The notes: a model not told the origin generated them from the sequence alone. Counted from the stretch's first letter, positions 1-7,007 are shown. The stretch: DNA of 9,292 nucleotides from Christensenella sp. (GCA_019420085.1 JAHZHV010000119.1:1-9292), one strand, 5' to 3'. Numbers and translations are program-made.

Positions 1-554
1 TGTGCATTGGCAAACGTCAGCGTACCGGCAAATGAAATATACCAGCCGCGATCCAGAAGCTCCCGCGCCGTCTCAGCGCTGCCGCTGAAACAGTGCATGA
101 CACCACCGGGAATATCGCCAGCCTCGCGAATGATCTGCATGGTATCGGCCGTAGCCTCGCGCATATGTACAATAACCGGCAGATCCAAAGCCCGTGCAAG
201 CGCCATCTGACGCGCAAAGACACGCTCTTGCACATCCGGCGCAGAAAAATCGTAGTGATAATCCAATCCGATTTCGCCCAGTGCAACGACCTTATCATCC
301 CGGCACAAACGTTTCAATTCCGCTTCGGTCTGTTCACTCCATTGCCGCGCTTCATGCGGATGTACACCCAGCGCCGCATATAACCATGGCGCTTTTTGGG
401 CCACCGACAGCGCACAGCGTTTTTCGTCCGGATCATATCCTACGACCACCATGCCGCCAACGCCAAGCGCAGGAAGCTGCGCAATCAGCGTATCTCGATC
501 ATCGTCAAAACGTTCGTCATTTAAATGACCATGACTGTCAAACCACATCGTCAT
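1..554 (-). CDS. tatD: TatD family metal-dependent hydrolase / DNase, C-terminus cut off by window edge
   Basis: The 184 visible codons match the TatD family of TIM-barrel metallohydrolases, which includes 3'-5' DNases. Seen motifs: the N-terminal metal-binding DSHGH (His8 and His10), ALGVHPHEA near residue 61, GEIGLDYHYDF with Glu94, PVIVHMREA with His130, and MHCFSGS with His154. These are the expected metal ligands in order; the last conserved Asp (usually in an ETDSP-like motif) lies beyond the left edge. Family length is about 255 residues, so roughly 70 are missing. The first start is ATG at 554, which overlaps the metG stop as ATGA; a second in-frame ATG at 548 is possible. The overlap suggests translational coupling to metG, a common neighbour of tatD in Bacillota. 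The exact substrate is uncertain, as for most family members. Confidence 0.93.
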   Translation of the reverse strand, partial: MTMWFDSHGHLNDERFDDDRDTLIAQLPALGVGGMVVVGYDPDEKRCALSVAQKAPWLYAALGVHPHEARQWSEQTEAELKRLCRDDKVVALGEIGLDYHYDFSAPDVQERVFARQMALARALDLPVIVHMREATADTMQIIREAGDIPGGVMHCFSGSAETARELLDRGWYISFAGTLTFANA

Positions 555-2563
555 GAGATTTTACTTCCGCCCTGAACTGCATGCTCGAGTGAAAGCAGCG
601 ACAGATTGCCGTCCTCTGCCTCAGCAGACAGAAGCATGCCCTCCGAAAGCATTCCCATCATCTTGCGCGGCTTTAAATTGGCCACAAAAACGACGTCCTT
701 TCCTACAAGCGCGGCATAATCGTCATACCACTTGCGAATCCCCGAAAGGATCGTACGCGGCTTGTCCGTTCCGTCATCAAGCGTAAACTTCAGCAGTTTT
801 TCACTGCCCTCCACCGGTTCACATGCGATAACCCGCGCGGTACGAAGCTGCACTTTGGCAAAGTCATCAATTCCAATATAGTCCTGCGGGGCTTCCTGTT
901 CCTTCTTTCCGGCATCCGAAGTCTCTTTCTGCTTCGCTGCAGCCTTCTGCGCAGGTTTTTTCTCTGCATCCGGGGCATCTTTCTTTTGTCCCGTCAGAGA
1001 ATCGATAATATCCAGCTCCTTGGCAATGTCAATGCGCGGGAACAGCGCCTCTGCCTTGCAAACCTGATTGCCTGCAGGATACAGGCCAAACGTGTGCACG
1101 GATTCAAACGTCAACAGGCTGTCATCTGCAAGACCAATCTGCGCGCAAATTTTGGCAGGCGTATGCGGCATCACCGGCGCGATAAGCGCTGCAACGATGC
1201 GAATGGATTCAATCAGATGATACATGACCGTTCCCAGGCGTTCCTTTTGCGCAGGATCCTTGGCAAGCACCCAAGGCGTCGTCTGATCGATATACTTATT
1301 GCTGCGCGCAATAAACTGCCAGATGTCCGAAAGCGCCAATGAGAACTGGAATCCATTCATATGCTGCTCGACACGATCGGGCAGGCTCTGCGCCATCTGA
1401 CGCAGTTCCATGTCAACCGCTTCCAGTTTTCCGCACGGCGGTACAATGCCGTCAAAGTACTTTTCGACCATTGCCACCGTACGGCTGACCAGATTGCCAA
1501 GGTCATTGGCCAGATCGGAATTCATACGGTTTAAGAGCGCCTCATTATTAAACACGCCGTCCGCGCCGAAGGGCATCTCCCGCATCAGGAAATAGCGGAT
1601 GGCATCCACGCCATAACGTTCACACAGCACAACGGGATCCACAACATTGCCCTTGGACTTGGACATTTTCCCCCCGTCCAGCACAAGCCAGCCATGCCCG
1701 AATACCTGTTTTGGCAGCGGCAGTCCCAGCGCATGCAACATGATCGGCCAGATAATCGTGTGGAACCGCACAATCTCCTTGCCGACCAAATGCACATCCG
1801 CCGGCCAGTAGCGGTCAAACAGCGTCGTATCGTCACTGCCATAGCCCAATGCGGTAATATAATTGCTCAGCGCATCGAGCCAGACATAAACAACATGCTT
1901 CGGATCAAAGGGAACTTCGATCCCCCATTTGATCGTCGTACGCGAGACGCAAAGATCCTCCAGTCCCGGCCGAAGGAAATTGGACAGCATTTCATTTGCA
2001 CGGGACGGCGGCTGAATAAACTCCGGATGATCCTCAATGTATTGAATCATGAAGTCCTGATATTTGCTCATTTTGAAGAAATAGCTTTCTTCCTTCATGC
2101 GTTCTACGGGTCGGCCGCAATCGGGGCACATGCCGTCTTTTAACTGCAGCTCGGTCCAGAACGACTCGCATGGCGTACAGTACCAGCCTTCATACTCGCT
2201 TTTATAAATATCGCCCTGCTCGTAGAGCTTAATAAAAATATCCTGCACGCCGCGCACATGTTCCTCATCCGTCGTGCGGATAAACTTATCATAGGAAATG
2301 TCCATTAATTTCCACAGATCTTTGATCCCCGCCACGATTTCATCAACATATTGCTTTGGCGTTATACCCTTTTCCTGCGCACGGCGTTCAATTTTCTGCC
2401 CGTGCTCATCCGTACCGGTGAGGAACATAACGTCATAGCCCGACATGCGTTTAAAGCGGCACATCGTGTCAGCAGCCACCGTGCAGTAAGCGTGGCCAAT
2501 GTGCAGCTTGTCACTTGGATAATAAATCGGCGTCGTCAAATAGAATTTTGGCTTTTGTTCCAT
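551..2563 (-). CDS. metG: Methionyl-tRNA synthetase with C-terminal tRNA-binding domain
   Basis: Class I aminoacyl-tRNA synthetase that charges tRNA-Met with methionine in the cytosol. The 670-residue product fits the usual bacterial length. Visible landmarks: the HIGH signature at residues 21-24, a connective-peptide zinc site of the two-CxxC type (Cys129/132 and Cys146/149), the KMSKS loop at 299-303, an alpha-helical anticodon-binding region around 340-510, a Lys/Ala/Glu-rich linker at about 526-560, and a C-terminal EMAP/Trbp111-like tRNA-binding domain from about 562 to the end. The frame is open upstream to an ATG at 2740, but that would start inside comB. The ATG at 2563 has a good Shine-Dalgarno and gives the family-typical N-terminus (FYLTTPIYYPS). 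A near-consensus promoter lies upstream. The stop overlaps the tatD start by four bases. Confidence 0.98.
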   Translation of the reverse strand: MEQKPKFYLTTPIYYPSDKLHIGHAYCTVAADTMCRFKRMSGYDVMFLTGTDEHGQKIERRAQEKGITPKQYVDEIVAGIKDLWKLMDISYDKFIRTTDEEHVRGVQDIFIKLYEQGDIYKSEYEGWYCTPCESFWTELQLKDGMCPDCGRPVERMKEESYFFKMSKYQDFMIQYIEDHPEFIQPPSRANEMLSNFLRPGLEDLCVSRTTIKWGIEVPFDPKHVVYVWLDALSNYITALGYGSDDTTLFDRYWPADVHLVGKEIVRFHTIIWPIMLHALGLPLPKQVFGHGWLVLDGGKMSKSKGNVVDPVVLCERYGVDAIRYFLMREMPFGADGVFNNEALLNRMNSDLANDLGNLVSRTVAMVEKYFDGIVPPCGKLEAVDMELRQMAQSLPDRVEQHMNGFQFSLALSDIWQFIARSNKYIDQTTPWVLAKDPAQKERLGTVMYHLIESIRIVAALIAPVMPHTPAKICAQIGLADDSLLTFESVHTFGLYPAGNQVCKAEALFPRIDIAKELDIIDSLTGQKKDAPDAEKKPAQKAAAKQKETSDAGKKEQEAPQDYIGIDDFAKVQLRTARVIACEPVEGSEKLLKFTLDDGTDKPRTILSGIRKWYDDYAALVGKDVVFVANLKPRKMMGMLSEGMLLSAEAEDGNLSLLSLEHAVQGGSKIS

Positions 2564-2569
2564 GACCGT

Positions 2570-2576
2570 TCCTCCC
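2570..2576 (-). promoter_or_regulatory. Ribosome-binding site that fixes the metG start
   Basis: On the minus strand GGGAGGA ends six bases before the ATG at 2563. This decides the start in favour of the 670-residue protein over the longer reading frame that would begin within comB. Confidence 0.85.
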
Positions 2577-2595
2577 AAATAGGATGCTTGTCCCG

Positions 2596-2612
2596 TGCTG
2601 CAAAGTGCAGCA
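2596..2612 (-). other. Small stem-loop in the metG leader
   Basis: TGCTGCA and TGCAGCA pair as a perfect 7-bp stem around a 3-nt loop, in the 5' untranslated region between the predicted metG transcription start (about 2620) and the ribosome-binding site. No U-run follows, so it is not an intrinsic terminator. The leader is only about 57 nt, too short for a T-box. It may simply stabilise the 5' end of the mRNA; no function can be claimed. Confidence 0.5.
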
Positions 2613-2626
2613 ACAGTCTTCTTTTT

Positions 2627-2655
2627 ACTATACGTCCGGGCACTTTCTTTGTCAA
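2627..2655 (-). promoter_or_regulatory. Near-consensus vegetative (sigma-A) promoter for metG
   Basis: On the minus strand a perfect -35 TTGACA (2650-2655) is followed by a 17-bp spacer and a -10 TATAGT (2627-2632). The -35 box contains the TGA stop codon of comB (2652-2654), so metG-tatD can be transcribed independently of the upstream genes. The predicted transcription start is near 2620. Confidence 0.85.
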
Positions 2656-3350
2656 TATGCCACGAGTGCGCCCCGCGCATCCCTGCGCGGCACAACATTG
2701 GACAGATCGGCCGTAAAGGCGCGCTGCAAATCACGCGCAAATCCTTTTTTAATCAGGTTCTGCGCATGCGCCGATGTTTGCAGAAAGTCTGCCAGATCGG
2801 CTTTATGCGCACGATACACCTCGCGGCACAGACGCGTAAAATCACAAATCTGCGTTTGATCCAGCTTGTCCGCCAGCATTCCTGCGCACAGGGCATCTTC
2901 CAATGCACAGCGCCGCTTTGTTCCCGCGCACAAAATTACAACAGGCCTGTCCTGGGCGCGCAGATACCGTGCTGCGGCAGAAACATTGATAAAGCCGGCA
3001 ACGATCATTTCATGTGCCTGCTTTGCCGCCTCTGCAGCCTGTGTGCCGTTGGTTGTCGTCATCACGATGTCCCTTCCCGCAACCACCTGCGGCGTATATT
3101 CAAACGGGGAATTCCCAAGATCGAATCCATCCACTTTCAATGCATCCCGTTCGCCGCCAATCAGCGCCCCCGGCAGTTTCTCAGCCAGCGCAAAGGCATC
3201 CTCCACGCTCCCAACCGCAAATACGCCGGCTGCACCATTTTCAAGCGCCGTAACCATCGTCGTGCTTGCACGCAGCACGTCAATTACGACCGCCACCGCA
3301 TCCTGCACCTGCGTCTGTTCACAGGGCACGGGCCAGGTCTGAATTGTCAT
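2652..3350 (-). CDS. comB: ComB-family 2-phosphosulfolactate phosphatase-like protein
   Basis: The 232-residue product has the hallmarks and length of the ComB family: VVIDVLRASTT at about residues 21-31, a GGER...VDGFDLGNSPFEY block at 65-85, and TTTNGT at 98-103. In methanogens ComB is a Mg-dependent phosphatase that removes phosphate from 2-phosphosulfolactate in coenzyme M synthesis. Homologues occur in many bacteria that lack coenzyme M, where the physiological substrate is less clear. No comA, comC or sulfopyruvate decarboxylase gene is visible here, so the reaction is inferred from family only. It lies 59 bp after spmB and before metG on the same strand. The ATG at 3350 has an AGAGGT ribosome-binding site and a candidate promoter upstream. 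Confidence 0.88.
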   Translation of the reverse strand: MTIQTWPVPCEQTQVQDAVAVVIDVLRASTTMVTALENGAAGVFAVGSVEDAFALAEKLPGALIGGERDALKVDGFDLGNSPFEYTPQVVAGRDIVMTTTNGTQAAEAAKQAHEMIVAGFINVSAAARYLRAQDRPVVILCAGTKRRCALEDALCAGMLADKLDQTQICDFTRLCREVYRAHKADLADFLQTSAHAQNLIKKGFARDLQRAFTADLSNVVPRRDARGALVAY

Positions 3351-3386
3351 ATTTCATACCTCTTTTTTAAATAGAATTGCACCGCC

Positions 3387-3415
3387 AGTGTAGCGCGTAT
3401 GCGCATATTTTACAA
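3387..3415 (-). promoter_or_regulatory. Candidate promoter for comB
   Basis: On the minus strand TTGTAA (3410-3415), a 17-bp spacer and TACACT (3387-3392) resemble a sigma-A promoter with four of six matches in each box. The -35 box includes the TAA stop of spmB, the same arrangement as the metG promoter over the comB stop. It is weaker than the metG promoter, so read-through from spmAB remains possible. Confidence 0.45.
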
Positions 3416-3940
3416 GATCCGCGCACAAATCCATGCGCTTGCCGCATAACCTGCAAGCGTTGAAAGCATCGCCGCAAGCAATGCATAACGCGTCTTTTTC
3501 ACACCTGCAGCGCCAAAGTACAGCGCGAAGGTGTAAAACAGCGTCTCCGTGGATCCCATCATCACCGCTGCCGTAAACGCCTGCGGCGATTGCGCGCCGT
3601 ATTGCGTGCAGATGTCGCTCAAAAGCGCCAGGGCGCCCGAACCGGAGAACGGACGCAACAATGCAAAGCCCGTCAGCTCACGCGGCACGCCCAAAAAGCC
3701 AAACAACGGCCCCAAAATCGTCTGCAGAACCTGCAGCAGTCCCGAAGCGGTCACGCACGCATTGAGCACAAGCATTGCCGCAACATACGGCATGATCTGT
3801 GCCGCCGTGCGGATTCCCTGTCCGGCGCCGCGCACAAATGCGCTGTAGGCGTCTTTCCCACGCAGCAATGTGCAGAGCATCACGACAAGCAGCAGCAAAA
3901 CCGGCAGCGACTGCGAAAACACCTGTATCAATCGCTGCAT
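3410..3940 (-). CDS. spmB: Spore maturation protein B, membrane protein with Gate domain
   Basis: Integral membrane protein paired with SpmA. In Bacillus subtilis, spmA and spmB mutants make spores with poorly dehydrated cores, but the transported substrate or mechanism is not settled. The 176-residue product carries family features: hydrophobic N-terminal segment SLPVLLLLVVMLCTLL, the RPFSGSGALALLSDI block in the middle, the MMGSTETLFYTFALYFGA motif near residue 130, and a hydrophobic C-terminal helix. I prefer the ATG at 3940; a GTG two codons upstream (3946) is equally in frame, and an AGGG lies just upstream. The start overlaps the 3' end of spmA by 13 nt, implying translational coupling. 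Confidence 0.95.
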   Translation of the reverse strand: MQRLIQVFSQSLPVLLLLVVMLCTLLRGKDAYSAFVRGAGQGIRTAAQIMPYVAAMLVLNACVTASGLLQVLQTILGPLFGFLGVPRELTGFALLRPFSGSGALALLSDICTQYGAQSPQAFTAAVMMGSTETLFYTFALYFGAAGVKKTRYALLAAMLSTLAGYAASAWICARIL

Positions 3941-4500
3941 GGCCACACCCTGTCAAGCAGAAGCACTGCCGCAACAGCCACCGCCGTAGAAACACATGTC
4001 GCTGCAAGGGATGGCAGAATCATACGCTGCGGCTGCTGCATGCCCGCCTGCGCCAGTACGGTCATCGCACCGGTTGGCAAAAGCTGAATGGAAGATATAT
4101 TCACCGCAACGAGCATAATCATATCACGCGTTGCTTCTCCCCGCGCGCCGACGGTCAAATTGCGCATCGCCTCCAGCCCACTGGGTGTTGCGGCATTTCC
4201 CATTCCCAGCATGTTGGCTGAAAGATTGGTTGCAATATGCCCCATCGCTTCCTGTCCGGTATTGGGAAATAAACGCCGCAGCAGCGGTGAGAGCATGCGG
4301 GATACTCCCTGCAGGGCGCCGGCTTCACGTGCCGTTTCAATCAGTCCCATCCAAAACGCATACCCGCCGCAAAGGCCAATACAAAGCTGTACGGCCTGTG
4401 CGGCAGCCTCCGGCAATGCCTGTGCTACCTGCGCCGTTTTTCCGTTAACAAGGCAAAGCACACATGCAACAAGCAAGAGGATCGCAAAAATACGGCTCAT
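3928..4500 (-). CDS. spmA: Spore maturation protein A, membrane protein with Gate domain
   Basis: Partner of SpmB. The 190-residue protein begins with a hydrophobic segment (IFAILLLVACVLCLV), followed by GLCGGYAFWMGLIETA around residues 44-59, the conserved NLSANMLGMGNAATPSGLEAM block around 92-112, and further hydrophobic segments to the C-terminus. These motifs and the length are typical of SpmA. The frame is open further upstream to 4929, inside rsmI, but the ATG at 4500 is preceded by a strong AAAGGAGGAT ribosome-binding site (GGAGG 12 nt from the ATG, slightly long) and gives the correct N-terminus. A 169-bp gap separates it from rsmI, so an independent, possibly sporulation-specific promoter is plausible. 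Its presence suggests the host sporulates or descends from sporulators. Confidence 0.95.
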   Translation of the reverse strand: MSRIFAILLLVACVLCLVNGKTAQVAQALPEAAAQAVQLCIGLCGGYAFWMGLIETAREAGALQGVSRMLSPLLRRLFPNTGQEAMGHIATNLSANMLGMGNAATPSGLEAMRNLTVGARGEATRDMIMLVAVNISSIQLLPTGAMTVLAQAGMQQPQRMILPSLAATCVSTAVAVAAVLLLDRVWPCSD

Positions 4501-4586
4501 AATCCAAGATATCCTCCTTTTTTCTTCCCTTGCTGTTATGCTATATGCCCGACACATACCGCACATGCACCATATGCAAAATCGAT

Positions 4587-4623
4587 AAAAAGGCCGCGGT
4601 GCACGCTCTGTTTTTTGCGTGCA
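4587..4623 (-). terminator. Possible weak terminator between rsmI and spmA
   Basis: A perfect 7-bp inverted repeat (TGCACGC / GCGTGCA, 4600-4606 and 4617-4623) with a 10-nt A-rich loop lies 44 bp after the rsmI stop. On the minus strand it is followed by CCGCGGCC and then five T residues. The eight GC-rich bases between stem and T-run are unusual for an intrinsic terminator, so this is tentative. The rest of the 169-bp gap shows only the spmA ribosome-binding site and a weak sporulation-promoter candidate. Confidence 0.3.
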
Positions 4624-4669
4624 TCCCAGCCTTTTTTGCATCTGTCCTGCAGCCATCACGATGACCGCT

Positions 4670-5503
4670 TCAATCCTGTTTTTGCAGCCGCAGCGCTGCT
4701 GTGTAAGCGTCGCGCACAGGGATATCCAAAAGGCGGGCTGCTTCCTTCGCCGCACCTTTTGTCCCCAGTCCGCGCTGCAGCTGTTCCCGCACAACGCTGT
4801 CCAGATCCGCCGCCTGTTCTGCATCCTGCTGCACCGCCCCCTCAATGACAACCACGTACTCTCCCCGCGGGGAACGATCCTGTATTGCCGAAAGCGCCTG
4901 CAGTAATGTTGTGCGTTCCACTTGCTCATGGATCTTTGTCAATTCCCGCGCAAGCGCAATGCGCCTGTCCCCCAGCGTTTCATACAGATCGCGCAGAGTG
5001 CGTTCCAATCTGTGCGGCGCCTCATACAGCACAATCGTCATGCGCTGCGCCCGTATATCCTCAAGACGCGCACGGCGCTGTTCGCCCTTTACAGGCAAAA
5101 AGCCTTCAAAGCAATAACGGCGCGCATCAAGGCCGGAGAGCACAAGCGCCATAATGCCTGCGGACGGTCCCGGCAAAAGCGTTACTTCAAACCCCGCATC
5201 CATCGCATAAGATGCAATCTCCGCGCCCGGATCACTGATACCCGGCATACCGGCATCGGAAATCAACGCCACCGACATCCCGCTTTGCAGCATGTCCAAA
5301 ATACGATCTTTTGCCTGCATGATATTGTGTTCATGACAGGAAATCATAGGCTTTTTTATTTCATATTTTTGCAGGAGAATCCCCGCACAGCGTGTATCCT
5401 CTGCTGCAATCACATCACAGCTTTTCAGCGTCTCCAGTGCGCGTAGCGTAATATCGCCCAAATTTCCGATCGGCGTTGCGCACAACATCAATTTACCGTT
5501 CAT
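4670..5503 (-). CDS. rsmI: 16S rRNA (cytidine-1402 2'-O) methyltransferase RsmI
   Basis: SAM-dependent tetrapyrrole-methylase-fold enzyme that 2'-O-methylates C1402 of 16S rRNA in the ribosomal P site, acting with RsmH to give m4Cm1402. The 277-residue product is of normal length. It has the family signatures: LCATPIGNLGDIT at residues 7-19, IAAEDTR at 32-38, SCHEHN at 55-60, ALISDAGMPGISDPG around 79-93, LLPGPSA near 113-119, and a C-terminal segment ending RLQKQD. The ATG at 5503 has an AAAAGGAT ribosome-binding site. rsmI sits in the neighbourhood of metG and tatD in many Bacillota; here spmAB and comB lie between them. Only 23 bp separate its start from the upstream terminator T-run, leaving no room for a standard promoter after the terminator. 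Confidence 0.97.
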   Translation of the reverse strand: MNGKLMLCATPIGNLGDITLRALETLKSCDVIAAEDTRCAGILLQKYEIKKPMISCHEHNIMQAKDRILDMLQSGMSVALISDAGMPGISDPGAEIASYAMDAGFEVTLLPGPSAGIMALVLSGLDARRYCFEGFLPVKGEQRRARLEDIRAQRMTIVLYEAPHRLERTLRDLYETLGDRRIALARELTKIHEQVERTTLLQALSAIQDRSPRGEYVVVIEGAVQQDAEQAADLDSVVREQLQRGLGTKGAAKEAARLLDIPVRDAYTAALRLQKQD

Positions 5504-5526
5504 ACGCTTATCCTTTTCCCTTCCCG

Positions 5527-5555
5527 AAAAAAAGAGGACAGGTGAATCTGTCCCC
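5527..5555 (-). terminator. Rho-independent terminator after the NlpC/P60 hydrolase gene
   Basis: On the minus strand GGGGACAG (5555-5548) pairs with CTGTCCTC (5541-5534), an 8-bp stem including one G-T pair, around a 6-nt loop. Seven T residues follow directly (5533-5527). It starts 21 bp after the hydrolase stop codon and ends 23 bp before the rsmI start. Confidence 0.9.
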
Positions 5556-5576
5556 CATTTGCTTTTTATATCCGTC

Positions 5577-6893
5577 TTACAGCGGAATCACACGTTTTCC
5601 CCACATGAAGGTGCTGCTGTAATATCCGGACGTCAGTGAATTGATCATGACCCGTCCCCCACCGGAACTTGCATGGATAAACTGCCCGTCGCCGATATAA
5701 ATTCCAACATGTTCCAGAGAATTATGTCCGCCGTTGGTATCAAAGAATACGATGTCACCCGGCAGAAGCTGCGATACGCCAAGCTGCTCTCCCAACGCAT
5801 TGGACTGCACAGAACATCCATGTCCAAACGAATATCCGAAATGCCGATAGATATACATCGTATATCCGCTGCAGTCAAACACACGCGGACCCGCGCCTGC
5901 CCAGACGTACGGACACCCAAGATAGTTCTTTGCATAGGCAATCAGCTGCGCAATCACTTCATCGCGTTTGGAATATTCCACGCCACCAGCAGCCAGATAC
6001 GCATCAAACGTTACAGCAGCATCAGAAAACAGTAAATTCTGCGTCTGGGCACCGCAGACGCCATCCAGCGGCAAACCATTTGCCTTCTGGAAATTCAAAA
6101 CGGCGGTCTGCGTCATGGTGCCATAATAATTGGATACCGCTGCGCCGACATAGTAGCCAAGTTCATTCAACCGCGTCTGAATCTGCGCTACGCGCTCATT
6201 TTCATCGCCTAATTTCAAATAATTGGGATCGCTCGCGGCAGCGGTTTGTGCCTGCGCATCCTGCGATGGCGCGGCATACGCCTGCCCATCTGCAAATTCA
6301 ACATAAGACGCGTTGCGCGCATCCCAAACTTCAACCTGTGCCGAGCCGGATAATGCATTGGGTGCATACGTCATCGCCGTTACAAGGGATTGCCCGCGCG
6401 CAAGTGCCTCTTGTTCCTGCTGCAGCATCTGTTCGTATACCGCGCATGCCGTGGCAGTATCCTGCGCCAGAAGACTGCACGTAGCCCCGTCGGCAAGGCC
6501 GCTTGCCGCAAGACCGTTGGCCTGCTGAAATGCGCGCACTGCATGCGCCGTCTGCGTGCCATAAAAACCGGTCGGCTCTCCCGTATAGTAACCATAATCC
6601 GCAAGACGCTGCTGCAGCTGCGTCACATCAGATCCCACACAGGCAAAACCAAGCGTCTGCGCCTCTTCCTGCTGAAGCGCCCGAATTGCCACGATGCGCC
6701 CCTGGTCATCCCGCACAAAAAGCGCCTCATCCCGATTTAAGTACCGTCCGGCCAAAATAGCCGCCGCACTGAAAACCAAAATACCGGCACATACCACAAC
6801 CGTCGTTCTGAGTCTGTTTTGTTTGCGCAGCACCGCTGTATTTCGTCTCACCTGCATCATCCTTCTTAAAATCGATTCAAACTCTACTTTCAC
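5577..6893 (-). CDS. Membrane-anchored peptidoglycan endopeptidase: two peptidoglycan-binding domains plus NlpC/P60
   Basis: Predicted cell-wall hydrolase of 438 residues. Order of parts: a basic cytoplasmic N-terminus, one transmembrane anchor or uncleaved signal at about 28-50 (TTVVVCAGILVFSAAAILAG), a peptidoglycan-binding type 1 domain at about 86-144 (VTQLQQRLADYGYYTG), an Ala/Gln-rich linker, a second such domain at about 226-290 (RVAQIQTRLNELGYYVG), and a C-terminal NlpC/P60 cysteine peptidase from about 311. The catalytic Cys341 is in FDCSGY, His395 in EHVGIYIG, and a third polar residue is probably His407. The family cuts peptide stems, typically gamma-D-Glu-diaminopimelate bonds. 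The gene has its own promoter and terminator. The first possible start is GTG at 6893, without a clear ribosome-binding site. A GTG at 6851 lies 9 nt after AGAAGG and would shorten the protein by 14 residues without losing the anchor. Confidence 0.93.
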   Translation of the reverse strand: MKVEFESILRRMMQVRRNTAVLRKQNRLRTTVVVCAGILVFSAAAILAGRYLNRDEALFVRDDQGRIVAIRALQQEEAQTLGFACVGSDVTQLQQRLADYGYYTGEPTGFYGTQTAHAVRAFQQANGLAASGLADGATCSLLAQDTATACAVYEQMLQQEQEALARGQSLVTAMTYAPNALSGSAQVEVWDARNASYVEFADGQAYAAPSQDAQAQTAAASDPNYLKLGDENERVAQIQTRLNELGYYVGAAVSNYYGTMTQTAVLNFQKANGLPLDGVCGAQTQNLLFSDAAVTFDAYLAAGGVEYSKRDEVIAQLIAYAKNYLGCPYVWAGAGPRVFDCSGYTMYIYRHFGYSFGHGCSVQSNALGEQLGVSQLLPGDIVFFDTNGGHNSLEHVGIYIGDGQFIHASSGGGRVMINSLTSGYYSSTFMWGKRVIPL

Positions 6894-6976
6894 GCTGTCT
6901 TATCACGAATTTTTCGCATGTGTCACCCGGATAAAGCGCAGTGCACATCGTATGCATCCGCACAAATACCGCAATA

Positions 6977-7006
6977 ATTATAACACATTCGTCAAAGACT
7001 CGTCAA
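6977..7006 (-). promoter_or_regulatory. Promoter for the NlpC/P60 hydrolase gene
   Basis: On the minus strand TTGACG (7001-7006), an 18-bp spacer and a perfect TATAAT (6977-6982) form a strong sigma-A promoter. The -10 is preceded by TGT, an extended -10 element. The predicted start near 6970 leaves a leader of about 77 nt before the GTG at 6893. Confidence 0.8.
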
Positions 7007-7007
7007 A
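6990..7007 (-). repeat. Tandem direct repeat overlapping the -35 region
   Basis: TTTGACG occurs twice on the minus strand (7007-7001 and 6996-6990) with 4 nt between copies, giving an 11-bp period, about one helical turn. The upstream copy contains the -35 box. Such spacing is typical of OmpR/PhoB-type response-regulator sites, but the motif is short and chance or duplication is possible. Confidence 0.5.

Noticed and set aside
2564..2740. Extended N-terminus of metG from ATG 2740
   Set aside because: The extra 59 residues would be read through the promoter and comB 3' end and match no family N-terminus; the ATG at 2563 has a strong ribosome-binding site.
2595..3374. Plus-strand 259-codon open frame opposite comB
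   Set aside because: It is antisense to a clearly recognisable ComB reading frame, has no ribosome-binding site or family features, and its composition is that of a shadow frame in GC-rich sequence.
4660..4680. Terminator immediately after the rsmI stop
   Set aside because: No stem followed by a T-run is present right at the stop; the only inverted repeat lies further downstream and is imperfectly placed.
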